Positions 13,141 through 24,745 of a stretch of 64,000 nucleotides of DNA are shown here, piece after piece. Positions within the stretch are counted from its first letter, which is position 1. Each line of letters starts with the position of its first letter. A program made the translations under genes and the position numbers. Source of the stretch: Platerodrilus igneus. Taxonomy: Eukaryota > Arthropoda > Insecta > Coleoptera > Lycidae. The stretch spans positions 620,001-684,000 of the forward strand of contig JARFIW010001345.1 in the NCBI GenBank assembly GCA_036346225.1. The letters are read 5' to 3'. Under the pieces are notes generated by a model, which did no database searches, was not told the DNA's origin, and was given only the letters and a program-made list of their open reading frames with translations.

Positions 13141-14188
13141 GAGTTGCAATACCGATATATCTCAAAAATATGCTATCAAAACAAAATCATGCTCGCTACA
13201 CAAAAGCAATATTCTAGCGATACGTCTAGAGAAAAAACAGTATACCAAATTATTAAAATATTGCTTTTATATCGAGGGATTTATCAACAACCAGCGTAGC
13301 TAAAGGGGATCGTAAATGAGCTTAAATACAAAACATTATCAACAACCTCATTATTTTAGTGTTTAAGAAAAGAGATATAACGAAATCAAGTTTACTATAG
13401 TGTTTTAAAAGGTATAGATATACCAAGGTAAAAATTCGGTTAATTACGTTACCTGTATTTAAGGACAAAATTTTCTCTAAGAAGGAATTTGTAACTTATA
13501 GTTAATTATTTAGATTGTAAGGGAACACTTAAAGTCATGGCATCCTAAGATAATATATGAGTTATCTAAACATCGGTTTTAATAATTTAACCTAAAAAAA
13601 CAGGTATCGATAAGCTAAAAAATTTGAGGTTTGAGATAATTATTTAACTAAATTTAGTGTCATTTTAAGGGATTCTTTAATCATAATGAATGGTAAATAA
13701 AGGTATTTATGGCTAAGAATACTTACAGAAAGAATTATTAATCCAAAGCACATGATTAAAGTGAGGTTATGTAATTTGCTAAACACATTTGAAAGGAATA
13801 TTCTTTAGTTTTATCCTAAATTACGTCAAGTAATTATTTGAGAGAATTTAAAATATAAATACACGGTTTTTATGAGGAAAAATGCCAATTAATTCAGTTA
13901 GAAATAAATTATATGAAATATAAACAAACACTGTTCAAACATGGCCGACTAAATATTCAGATTGACATTTCAGCTGCATTCAATGTCACGCCAACATAAA
14001 ATAGATGTTGCCAAATGCAACGTTGCCAGATTGTATCTCTTCTATTCAAAATCCATTAAAAATTTTAAAAAATTATTTGTATTATATTTGAGTGAACAAA
14101 AACCCAATTTCTACAAATATATTCAAAACTAGCCCTTATAAGATAAATCGGAACTGAAGACATTTTCAACACAACGTTTAGGCGGCAC

Positions 14189-14835
14189 TGATATAACCCC
14201 GCGTGTGTGTTCAAGGCCACTTCTGCAGTTGGCAACACTGATATTATCCAAGTTCACATTATTGCACAACAAAGGTATTACGACATAATTTGTCACATTG
14301 TATCACATGCCAAACATGTTTACAGTGATACAAGATGCACCTTAAAAATATAAAATGTACTCACTTAAAAATGTGGAACTCTTCACGATTTTGCGGTTAT
14401 CCTTGCGCAGGGGCCATGTTGATTTCCATGTATTTCGTTTGGCGTTGTTTGGGCGTGTTTTGGGGGTGGGTTACGTCTTGTCCTCGTTGAAACCAGATTT
14501 ACCGTCTTCTCTCTTCTTCTGTTTGTAGGCAGGACAAAGCAATAAGGTGAAGGCAACGATAGACGGTAGAGGTAAAGGAAAATCTACATACTGAAAGAGA
14601 AAAGACAAAGGAATGACACAAGTAACGTCACTGTTTGACGTCTCGTTGGCTAATAATGTTGTGTCACACACCGCGCACTTGCGCCATCACTCCGCGTCTG
14701 CGCATTTCTTTTGCGCAAACGCAACTGTCCGAAATGACGGAAATGCACACGTCTATTTGAGATAATGGCGGGAATTTACTCACAAATTTAAACTTAAACC
14801 AAATATGATACATAGCCGATTTTCCGCATGTAACA
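14189..14835 (+). mobile_element. LTR-like repeat, family R1, copy 2
   Basis: A 647-bp partner of 9676-10320, starting TGATATAACCCCGCG and ending CCGATTTTCCGCATGTAACA. The 3' end is better preserved than in copy 1 and matches copy 3, including the potential terminal hairpin. LINE sequence begins within about 10 bp downstream, so one of the two probably inserted next to the other. No convincing target-site duplication is visible. Confidence 0.55.
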
Positions 14836-14845
14836 AGTCCTGGAA

Positions 14846-15204
14846 CTGGTTAGACGCGTACCCTCAGTGTTTCCTATTCTGATATAAACTACTTATTTCG
14901 CTAAAATTTCTACATCTCCACATTTGCACATCTTTCACTATCTGCGTGAATTGGTCTGATCTAGGCCTACCTCTGTCTCTTTTTTTCCTATCTCTGCTTG
15001 TCATATATCCCGCACTATTCCCCAAAAATGCTTTAGAACATATCCTCCCCTTCTATTTCTCCCATATTTTTTGTTTTCTGCTTTTAACGATTTTCTCCTT
15101 GTCTTTATGTCTTTTGCCTTCGAACATAGCTTCTGCTCTTTCTTGTTAGATGTAGTTTGGTTCCCCTTCAATTGCTTTACAAATATTGATACCCTGTTTT
15201 TCCT
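14846..15204 (-). mobile_element. LINE 3'-end fragment (5-kb family)
   Basis: Starts at ggttagacgcgtacc, the tail block shared with the 3' end of the LINE at 5240. It continues through sequence matching the C-terminal coding part of that LINE (compare tggtctgatctaggcctacctctg with 5340-5370). It is heavily decayed and internally deleted, and orientation is minus like its neighbours. Confidence 0.7.
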
Positions 15205-15570
15205 ATATTCAGTGGCATGTGAAAAGGGTTAAGCAGCCTGCGACTACCAAGATCCCCCAACACTCGAACAGTTGTCGAATTAATATCTTTTCAATATATC
15301 CTTTCGAACAAGATTTATCTTCTTGAAACTGGCTGAACGGGTATCTTCACTTATTGATATTCTGAGCTAGCCTACAGAATTCGTCAGAATTTCCACAGCC
15401 TAGATACAGCTCGGTTTCTTTTCTGTTGTTTTCTAATTATATGTCCTATTTTACCAAGATTCAGTAGTATGTGAAGGGGGTTAAGCAACCTGTGGCCGCT
15501 AAGATCCTCCAACACTTAGTCATTTGCTGAACTAATAGTTTTCCAGTAAGTGCTTTCGCACAATTACCAT
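15205..15570 (-). repeat. Duplicated LINE-tail unit (about 256 bp)
   Basis: The block ttcagtggcatgtgaaaagg...gggttaagcagcctg...ccaacactcg at 15205 recurs from 15461 (ttcagtagtatgtgaagggg...). Between the two is another LINE tail (ctggctgaacgggtatcttc at 15342). The arrangement is a local tandem duplication of a junction between LINE tail and flank. Confidence 0.65.
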
Positions 15571-16189
15571 TAGTTGAGAGTATTGCAAAACCAATACCTG
15601 TAGTTGCTTATAATAATTATCAGGTTTAAGTACAATTATTTTTTCGCCATTATGTTTTCCTTATTGGTACTGGTTGGACGCGTACTTCCATTGATTTCTA
15701 TTCTGAGCTAGTCTACACAATTACCTGAAATTCCCACAGCCTACATCTTGAACTATCTGTGTACAATAGTTCAACCTAGGTCCACTTCTACCTCTCTTTT
15801 TTCCTATCTCTGCTTCTAATATATTTCGCACTATTCCATCATACCTTAGTATGCGACCTATCATCCTATCTCTCCTATTTTTTACTGTTTCCCACATATT
15901 TCTTTCTTCCCCTACCGTTTCTAGCACCTCTTTGTTCTTAATTTTGTCTATTCATAATATCTTCATCATCCGTCTGTAGCACCATATTTCAAAAGCATCT
16001 TCTATCTTTTTTCTGTCCGCTTATCCTACTATCCAAGTTTCACACCCGTACAGTGCTGTGCTCCACACATATGTTTAAAGCAATCTCTTCCTTGTTGCTA
16101 TGTTTGTTGTCTTTGAACATAGTAGTTGTTTTTTCTTGTTAAATGTAGCACGACCTTGTGCTAATCTTTGTTTTGTATCTTTTGCGCTA
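15525..16189 (-). mobile_element. LINE 3'-end fragment with C-terminal ORF2 relic
   Basis: The 3' UTR (15525-15670) is nearly collinear with 5096-5240. Coding sequence then follows on the minus strand: ERNMWETVKNRRDRMIGRIL and GKKRGRSGPRLNY in the frame 15721-15927 match the C-terminus of the LINE ORF2 seen at 5400 and 50200. Homology continues to about 16180, where a short palindrome interrupts it. Confidence 0.8.
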
Positions 16190-16208
16190 TTGTGATTTAA
16201 AATCACAA
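16190..16208. repeat. Short perfect palindrome at a LINE break
   Basis: TTGTGATTT and AAATCACAA are exact reverse complements around one base. Weaker pairing (cgcta/tagcg) extends outside. It sits where similarity to the LINE at about 5745 breaks, so it may mark a small insertion. Confidence 0.7.
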
Positions 16209-19200
16209 CATATTTAGCGAAACAAACCCAATAATTTTCCCATATTCAAAATTTACACAAATAAGTGGAAATACTTTATAGCAAACACAATCTCCCAATA
16301 ATAATCACAGTAACTATATCGGTGAGAAACAATTTGTTCCTATCGAACCATTACGGCATAAGTATCAAAATTGTCACTCTCATACGAATTGACCATACTT
16401 AGCTACATATGTTTTCTAATAACCAGTTTAAGGCGACGACCATGACACTTGTTCAAATAAAAGAAAACCCATTGCTTAAGAGAATCTTTATACCATCCTC
16501 TCGTAGACTGCAAATTTCAAGTAACTTCAGCGATATAAAGTAATAATTACATTCCAATATTATAATTAAATCATAACTTGCTACGTTGAAGTTAAAGTAA
16601 ATAATCGAACAAAAAAATGGCGTTTCTTTACCCACCAATTGATAAAATTTTGAAAACATTAAACCACATTTGGCTTCAACCGACCGACCCAAAAGAACAA
16701 CATTCATATGGTTTAACTTGGTCAGAAGCATTACATGGGTGGGTAGTTTAACAACGAACAGATTTTGTCTCAAAAGCTAAGCCTGGCTTTTTTTGTAGAT
16801 GTGGTGTTTCAAAACCACGTCAAAAACTACTTTTTCTTCGCGCTATCAACCTATATACTTGAACTGTTCGATTCATATTATTCATACGCGACACATAATT
16901 CAAATTCCCTACTAACGGAAGTAAATAGGAATCGCCTTGCGCCTTTTTACAAACAACTTTCAATGCTGCATTATCACTACCAATTTCATCCCGTGAATTT
17001 AACGATGCTAAATTCATATTTTATAAATAAGAAACTCCTATAATAGGCACTAATAAAATTACGATTCCTCAAAATGGAAATAGGGCTAGATATCAAAAAG
17101 CTAGTGCAAAGATAAATATATCAGTATTTTAATTCATATTTCTACAGTAGAGAAATAGATAAGATTTCGAATATAAAAAATGTATGGGCATTCTAATAAG
17201 CAGAAAATCGTTCATATTACAAGTTAGTCAACACGAAAGTTGAATCCACCTTGAGTTCTGAACAGCTGGTTAACAACAACAGTTGGTCAACACAAAATCT
17301 GAAGTCAGCTTGAATTCTGAACAGTTGGTTCACAAAATCAATAAAACCCTGTAAATGGGAATAATTCACGTGCACCAAGTGATAAGAAATTAGCAGCACT
17401 TAATGGAACTGTCACTTCTAAAGTTTGATCTAAAAAATTTACTAGAGCAGCATAAGTTATTGTTTCTGGGCTGAAAATATTGTATTATGTGGATGAATTT
17501 CATAAGCAAAATGAGACAAAAACCAAAACCGAGACCAAACCGATTGTAACTTAGAATTACTTAATTATTGAAATGACGAAGATAATGCACTAGATGCTGT
17601 GGAGATCATGGGTAGGCACGGTAAAGAGGATATGCTCATTTGCATGCTGTATAGGTTCATCTCTGCTTGCATTATCAGGATCTTTAGAGGACTCCTAAAC
17701 ATTAAGCTTTTTAAGGTGTTGAAGACGATGACAATTTAGTGGTCGAAAAACGTATCCAGTTTAAAATGGCGTGGGATTAATGGTTATTGTTGTATTAAAT
17801 TTGAATTGGTCCACCGAGTTCTTAATCGTAATCATTTATATAGATAAGGTTGATTTACCAGTCTGTAGCTATACTTAAAATTTATATAAAGCTGGTTGTA
17901 ACATATACCAGGTTTTCGTACTTTAACAGATTTGAACTTGAATGTAAGCAATAATTAGCGAAAGTCTATATCTTTGTTGCTAATTAAAGTATGTTTGGAA
18001 AGACTATATTGTATAACCCACGTGTACTGGAGTCTTGCGCTTTTATACTGTAGCTTCTGAGATAAATACATTTAATAAAATGTGTATAGAAAACACCGTC
18101 GGGTTATAAGCCTGCTTCGGGCACCCTAGCGTACGTAAACAGGCTTTATGTATCCATAAAATGTGTTTCGTGTGAATATATTGCTCTTTGAGACGCCCAC
18201 GAATCTGCACCCATATGAATCCTTCTTTATTATTGTTGTTTAGAAAATTGAATTTCTAATTTAATCAGTATGCTGTTACTACATTTTCAACAAAAATAAG
18301 TTGTGAAAAGGTGTAGAAAGTACGTCTATAAACGAACCAGTTGGTTTTAATCACAGCTGTCAGCATTTAATTTAGTTTATTTGAATGCGACTACAAACGT
18401 GAAGAAACAAAACCTATTGTGTACATACATGCAACTACCTAATTTATTAATAGAATGGTTTACAGTGGCACTCAATGAATAGACACCTAGTTATCATTTA
18501 TACAAACCCGTGGCGAAGGTAGATATATACTGTGCTGTTAGACCACATTCACTAACAATTTAAGAATTATCTTACTATTTAGTAAACTGTACACTAGTAA
18601 CTACAAATATTGTTCGAAATTAAACACAAAAAGATAAGCAATCAGAACCTACAAGCATTCAAAGTACTGCTGTTTCTATACAAGATTTTGATCACGTGTA
18701 GTGGAGAGCCCTGTCGAATAAAACTTCTAGTTGTTAAACTTTACAAGACAATCGTTCTGATTATTATTAATAGTTGTAAGTCATCATATAGTTGTCCCAA
18801 ATTTAAGTAGGAAGTTTTAATTAATATAGGCTCTGCGATATCATTATGCAGGTAACCGTATGAGTAACCGGTATAGATTAATAAAGAAATGATACTTCAA
18901 GTAATGGTTATTTAATCCAGAAGAAACTATTATAGTCTTTGCAATTTCTAACTCGACTTTCGTCACAAACGACGTCACACCTACATAAACAACAAATGAT
19001 ACTGTTGTCTTATTCTAACTCGGGAAAAGAGTTTCCGTCTTAGTTCGGCAAATTTTGTAATGTTGCCGCCTTCATTTAGGACATTTGTTGACATTTAATT
19101 ATTACTTGTATAGGATATGTGAGATTATTTTGTCGTCTTTGTTGTCATCAACCTCTTGAGTACTTTTTTGTTTCACATTTTGTGTTATTCTTGCTTAATT

Positions 19201-19256
19201 TTAAAATTGTACTTTTCAGAACAGGCTGGAGTTATTTTTGTTTGGGTGAATAAACC
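16209..19256. other. Anonymous DNA
   Basis: A minus-strand frame at 16453-16773 (106 codons) holds a phrase loosely like the C-terminal part of pogo/Tigger transposases (KLPTHVMLL...VVLLG), too weak to call. A 59-bp tandem duplication is listed separately. Nothing else is recognisable. Confidence 0.5.
17223..17335. repeat. 59-bp tandem duplication
   Basis: gttagtcaacacgaaagttg (17223) and gttggtcaacacaaaatctg (17282) begin two units of about 59 bp. Both contain a variant of ttgaattctgaacag followed by tggtt. They differ by scattered substitutions. Confidence 0.75.
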
Positions 19257-20395
19257 ATGTCCGGTTTACGTCTAAAAAGTAGAGGGAAATCACATGTAAC
19301 TAATTCGGTAGCGGTTTTTGAACGAGAAAGAGATAACGACGGGCCATTTATTCCTTTGACAGCAGTTCATGAGGTAATTTAATTATTTACTTCAATATGT
19401 CGTTCATTGGTTCTATTTTAGCGTGTAGCAGCTGCTTTATATATCAAAGAGTCCACGGTTACCGCTGTTTCACAGGCAGTTAAAAACGACGAACCCTTTA
19501 CCACCAGAAACAGGAAAGCTTATAATAGCTAATTGTTTTGGATGTAACATGGATTTTTCAGAATAGTCCTATAAGCCGCTCTTGGCAGGATACCAATTTG
19601 AAAAATGTGTAAAGTACAAGAGTCGATGGAAAAAGATTAGCGAGATTTACATTTTATAATACAAATGTATAAAGTAATTCTGTATTTTAGATACATAGTG
19701 ATGTATGCAGATAAGCATACGGTTTTATTGGTGATAGTGAATTGGTCTTTTGTTCATTGACACCAAATCATAAATATCGTGGTTAGATGTAATGGTCTTG
19801 GTTAGTACTTCGTATCAGTCCTATAGAACAAAAAATACCAAACACTACGTGGAACAAAAGTAAAATAGCAGAATGACGTATTAAAAATAAAATCAAATTT
19901 GAAGCAGTATCTTTAAAGAGTGAACTACTATGTGTGGTTGCAATGTAAGTAGAAGATGTGATATATTTTGTAGCTGATTAACACATACTCCAAATTATAG
20001 GAACAAGCCACCAAAAGCTTTTAAAATTGATCACTCAGCCGAACAGTATGGTCATAAGGTACTAAAACTGACTCCCTACTGTTGTATTCACAATCCAATT
20101 GAACTCGTTTGGATATTGCTAAAAATTATTTTAATCGTCATATTGCTAGGAATGGCAAATCTATAAAAAACTGTATGGCATGAAGCATTCGTGACTGTAA
20201 CACCTCACTCAAGTATGGACGAAAACAATCATTAAGGAATGGTGTGATCGAGAAGTTTGTTGAAAGAGATGTAGCACTGTTGATCGCGAGTGTGAGTGAA
20301 GGTAGGTAGCAACGACAGCAGCCGAAATTCAGTCTGCAGTAACGACTAATCGACAAAAAATGATAGAACCATAGGGAAACGAATAAATAAAACTT
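19257..20395 (+). pseudogene. IS630/Tc1-type (DDE_3) transposase relic with a 48-bp intron
   Basis: Exon 1 starts at ATG 19257 and runs 39 codons (MSGLRLKSRGKSHVTN... to TAVHE, 19373). A GTAATT...TTTTAG interval (19374-19421, 48 bp, phase 0) separates it from exon 2, which reads RVAAALYIKESTVTAVSQ, a helix-turn-helix segment like those that open IS630/Tc1-family transposases. The middle is scrambled by stops and frameshifts. Near the 3' end a clear catalytic block reappears: GHKVLKLTPYCCIHNPIELV at about 20049-20110, with the NPIE glutamate of the third DDE position. Removing the interval keeps the helix-turn-helix in frame, so I read it as a real intron. The protein would have bound and cut transposon ends. 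This copy is dead. Confidence 0.75.
19374..19421 (+). other. Predicted 48-bp intron in the transposase relic
   Basis: Begins GTAATT after the codons CAT GAG and ends TTCTATTTTAG before CGT GTA GCA. Left unspliced, the frame meets a stop after two codons; spliced, it runs on into the helix-turn-helix. The length is near the lower limit for insect introns, and the pyrimidine-rich acceptor supports it. Confidence 0.6.
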
Positions 20396-20739
20396 TTACA
20401 CGATGAAGATACATCGACGTTTGTAAATTAATTAGTTATTGTCATTTAGTTAATTGAGTATTAATAAATATCTTTAACTTTCTGTATAATAAATAAATAC
20501 ATATAAAACAAAATATAACTTCTATTGTTAAATTACAAACTTTTAAGTACTTCGCCAAGCTCTTTGGTCATTTCCGTTTTTAAAACATTGATTGCAAAAT
20601 CACAGCTTTCATTTGTTATATAATTAATCATTTTCGAATTGCACTTTTATTGTCCCCAAAATCTTCATTCGCTAAAGTTATCAATAGTCAAGTGTCATAT
20701 ATATTTTCAAATTTAATGTGAACTTGTGCTTATTGTTAA

Positions 20740-21745
20740 GTAAAGGTAATTCACGCATTCCTAAAAAAAAACCAAAGAAATGGCAGAAGCTACTACGAAG
20801 CCTCACACTACATGAGAGATATAAGTTTCCGTCGAAATCCTTTTTGGGCTCCTCGCTCTAGCTGTGAACTATAACTACAGCGGATTTTTGATGAGATACA
20901 GGGGAGGTTTATATAGAAAGACGGACATATCAGACCCCCACTACACCTTTAAAAAATAACGTATTTTATAGACAAATCTGAAAGGAAAGTGTAGAAACTT
21001 TCCAGCGAATTAACATAACGATGGTTACTTGAGTAACAGTTGATACCTTAAATAAATTTACAGTGATATTAATAAAGCAACGGAGACAGCTATTTGCGTC
21101 TGAAAATCAAATAACACATGTTAAAATATTTCCACAAAGTTTTACCCTCATGCAACAACCTCATTTTTGAAAATCTAATCAATTCATATGTTCTTGCAAT
21201 TTAATTATAGCTAGAACGCAACCAATTTACTTTTCGCAAGTCCAAATGCATAATTAAGTTTCATGAATGTTTACGACGCCAAACTCAAATATAATAAATA
21301 AATGTTATTTTAAAATGTTTGACCATTTATAATTGCAATTGAATAAATTTTCACAAAGAAGCTACGTACAAAATCATTATCAATTTACAGATTCAATTAA
21401 TTTTACGTATTAATCTTTAGGACCAAAAACTTAGGTCATTACAAATTTATTTACATAATTATTTAGTTTCACCAATTTCAGATCTAACATATTGGATCAC
21501 AAAGGTATTCAAATATTTCAGTGTATCTAAATAAGAAATATACTCATAGACTTTATCTTAGGAGTAACTTTTAAAAGAAAAAACATTTTATTTCACAGAC
21601 ATGTGTAAAATCAAATTACAAAAAATTTAAACCAGTAAAATTTTATTAAGTTCTTATCTACGTGAAGCACATTTAACCTGTTTGTCAAGTCAACAAACTT
21701 CTAAGTTTTTTTTTGTGTAATTAAACACTTTCTAAAAATATTCAA
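20740..21745 (+). repeat. Repeat R3, diverged third copy
   Basis: Collinear with the 3' third of the two R3 copies: agagatataagtttcc (20815), gcggatttttgatgagatac (20880), tctgaaaggaaagtgtag (20967), gtctgaaaatcaaataacac (21098) and tattggatcacaaa (21490) all have counterparts at 53360-54060. By eye the similarity is perhaps 65-75%, with indels. It shows that R3 is an old dispersed family, not only a recent duplication. Confidence 0.7.
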
Positions 21746-21839
21746 ACACGTGTTAAAAATGCATGCAGAATTTTATTAATTTACTAAAACGTTCCTCATG
21801 ACATTTTCCAATAATAAGTTTCAGCCAGATATAACTGAA

Positions 21840-22790
21840 GGAGATTAGAGATCGGAAACTCACATACATAGGGAAAGGGCGGGTAGTTGTTGAAAGTCTT
21901 GGTCTTGGCAGTTGTGAGATTGAGATGAAAATCATTATTTCTGAGCAAGAGCAACCGGCTGATGTAAAGGAGTTTGAGTTTATCAAATGCAATGAAAACG
22001 CGGCGAAAATAAGGATTTGTACGGATGGCTCGCAAATAGGCGTGCAAGAGCGACGTTTCGTTGCTTAAAAGTATTCCGATTCCAAACTAAACTTGCGGAT
22101 TGAAGCACAATCTTTCAGTGTGAGTTAGAAGTTATAAGAGAAGATATAGAGTATATCATCAACAACTAGAGCACAAGTGGGTACTTAACGATTAGTGACA
22201 GCAAATCGGCCCTGACTGCTCTGACAAATATGAACATCTAGGCAGATATTCAAGGGGACGTCTGGAGGATACCGCACACGCTACTTGAGTTTCTGATTTG
22301 AAGTATTATTGGGTTAAATCGCATGACGGCATTCGAGGAAACGACAGAGCAGATGAGCTGGACAAAGAGGCCTCAACAGTAAAGTTTTTTATATCGTACT
22401 CACCGGTACGGACGTGGATAGTTAAGAAAAAGCCGTGAGAAAGATCAATTCTGGGCGGGAAAAGAGGTGAAACAACACAGTCACGGGCAGGTTGACACGA
22501 AAATTTATACCGATCATAGAAGATAGAAAATAGAGGTGAAATTCAATCGTAAGGCGGTGCAGCCAGCACGCGACTCCGAAAGCCTGCCTACGAAGCTTTG
22601 AATTGACCGAGAACAACCGCAGCGGATGCGGCGAAGGTGTAAAAAGCACTGGGCACGTACTATTTGACTTCCCGACCGAGACGGCTAACAGATGTTTGGC
22701 GGACGAAAAACTAGCAGGGGCTAGACTGGCCCAAGTGGTTGGCCAAGGTCCAGGTAGTGGTTAACCAGAAGACGTTTGTTATACTCGGGT
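21840..22790 (+). pseudogene. LINE ORF2 C-terminus relic: RNase H and zinc-knuckle end (R1/Jockey-like)
   Basis: The plus strand holds a ribonuclease H domain in broken frames: KIRICTDGSQIGV near 22010 (the first catalytic aspartate in TDGS), YLTISDSKSALTAL near 22180 (second aspartate, DSKSAL), and WVKSHDGIRGNDRADELDKE near 22309 (last catalytic block, NDRAD). Downstream, CSGCGEGVKSTGHVLFDFPT near 22620 is the C-C-H-C type end of such LINEs. Stops and frameshifts are frequent. RNase H removes template RNA during retrotransposition in the Jockey/R1/I group. The same C-terminal end occurs at 46620-46905, so this is a second LINE family distinct from the one at 5-7 kb. Confidence 0.8.
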
Positions 22791-22824
22791 TCTCTACTCT
22801 AAGGTATACTTTTAAAGTCTCGGG

Positions 22825-23370
22825 TGTAATTTATAAGAGCCACTACGACAGTTGGTAACACAATTAATATTTGACTAATAATGCGCAATAAGGGGTTACA
22901 TCATATTTATGTACAAATTATTATCACATACAAAGGGAAAGATAAATGTACTCACGTATACTGTAGAACTATTCCCTGCATTGCAGCTATTTGGCGTCAG
23001 GCTCTCGACGTGGTTGAGCGTTGTGGGCGTGGGTCGTCCTTTACCCCTCGTCGAAATCAAATTCAATTTGTCTTCTCTCTTCTGTGTAAAGGTACGACAG
23101 GATTCAGGTAAGCAAAACGATACAGGTACAAGAGATAAAGGGAAGCCTACATATCTGAAAAAAGAAGACAAAGAGGCACCGGTGAACTTCACCGTTCGAC
23201 GTTTAGTTCACTAGTCCATGACGTGACGGAAATCGCCACTTACTTACCCACTTCGCGTCTGCGCAATCCCGGGCGCCGACGCACAAGTCTTTTAAAATAT
23301 TGGCGCGAATTCACTTACAAATTTAAACTAATATTAGAAATGTTTACATGCCGATTTTCGGCATGTAACA
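22825..23370 (+). mobile_element. LTR-like repeat, family R1, copy 3 (diverged, shorter)
   Basis: Starts TGTAATTTATAAGAGCCAC and ends CGATTTTCGGCATGTAACA. It shares blocks with copies 1 and 2 in order, such as gacagttggtaaca, taaagggaagcctaca, ttcgacgt and gcgtctgcgcaat. The last 27 bp form a near-perfect hairpin (TTACATGCCGA / TCGGCATGTAA, loop TTT, 23344-23368). About 100 bp shorter than its partners. Confidence 0.5.
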
Positions 23371-23789
23371 CGTTCTGGGTAGACGTGAAGGAGTTGACTA
23401 AAGGGTCGCAAAACTTGATGCCAAGAACCGGGGGGTTGACTAAAATTTGAAGTAGGAGGTCATAAATTTATTTTGTAGCACGAAATAACTTAATTTGCAA
23501 AAAAATAAACAAAATATACAAAAAGCAAAACAAGACACCTAAATATCTCAATATGCACGATGAGTCCCACACTTCAATCGTCTCACCTAAACCGCGCACA
23601 ATAAAACACCAACTATTAATCAAAACTCTAAACCGGGCTAATAAATAGCAAAAGCTAAATCGGATATCCCAATTAACCTAAACCAACCAAATAAGGCATT
23701 TAAGCTAGGAAATTAAAATAGAGTGTAACCGCGCATCACACAGGACTTAAAAGTGATAGTGATTGTGACCTCGCAGAGTGCATACCCAC

Positions 23790-24745
23790 CAGGACATTTG
23801 CAGTGCATACCCATCTCCCCTTAGCAGTAAGAGATAAATCGATGTAGGTGGACGACCAGATCTTCGTATCCTGGAGAAACTTTCTTTTGTGATATTTATA
23901 ACGGTTGTGGCTGCTGTACTCGTATAAGTTAGATTTGTATTAATAAGAGAATTTTGCAGTTTTGAACGAGCACGTTTTAGTGTGATGGCGCTAGCCGATA
24001 TAATGTTTATTCGAGTGCACCTGATAATTTAAGTGATGCTTTTTGCTATTTGTGCACTGTTATACGCTTATTGCTTTATTCAGATACTTATATATTTAGC
24101 TTTTATACCTGTATTGTACATTTATATATTTTCCTGATTTGTCGCTTAATTTATTTTGTTTAGAGTTTTACCTATTTATTGGTCGTAGTGTCTGTAGGAA
24201 GTAAGATTGAAATTAGATTGAGGCTGTTACGGAATGAGGGGAAACATTTGGGACAAATTTAGCCAGAAGTTGGAATAAATTACTTTAGACTAGGCCGGAC
24301 GATATTGTAAATTCATAAGTAGGAACAAATAGCTACATTTGCTATTAATAAATTTCGCGTATGCTTAGAAATTCGAATTCATTGGTAAATATTAATTGAA
24401 CAAGATTTTGATAGTTTTAAGTCGACCTTCCGGCAATCAGAACTGACGGCTGCTATCCGGTATGGTAAATCCCTCCGCTTTTACTTTTATTAGTGTCGTG
24501 TTTATCAAACACTCTCCAAAATCAACGCTATGGATACCATTATTTATACCCTAATCTTAGTTTTAGTTTATACATTTTATTTATTGATTAATCAATTTTA
24601 AAGCACGATTTATTTCAAGCACGTACTTTTCGCGTTCAAATACATTGTAGTGCCTTCAGGTGGATCATTGAGGACGTTGCTACAAATCTGGCGGACCTTA
24701 TTTACATATATATTGTCGTATGACCCTCTGGACCATGTTCATCTG
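23790..24745 (+). repeat. Dispersed repeat R2, copy A
   Basis: Collinear with 33275-32375 on the opposite strand and, in its 3' 550 bp, with 47080-47650. Shared blocks include gcagtaagagataa (23824), gaacgagcacgttttagtgt (23963), gacgatattgtaaattcata (24299), ctgacggctgctatccggta (24442) and gaggacgttgc (24671). No ORF is conserved between copies. It is non-coding and its class is unknown. Confidence 0.75.

Larger units (their letters stand above)
10321..14188. other. Anonymous DNA with short tandem repeats
   Basis: The block 11040-11720 is less AT-rich than its surroundings and may be a decayed repeat that I cannot name. The longest open frame is 12063-12422 (plus, 119 codons). It is lysine-, asparagine- and serine-rich, has no motif I recognise, and could be chance. 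Two tandem arrays are listed separately. Confidence 0.5.

Noticed and set aside
16453..16773. Possible pogo/Tigger transposase fragment on the minus strand (KLPTHVMLL ... VVLLG)
   Set aside because: Only a short loose match, no catalytic block, and two frames give equally weak matches.
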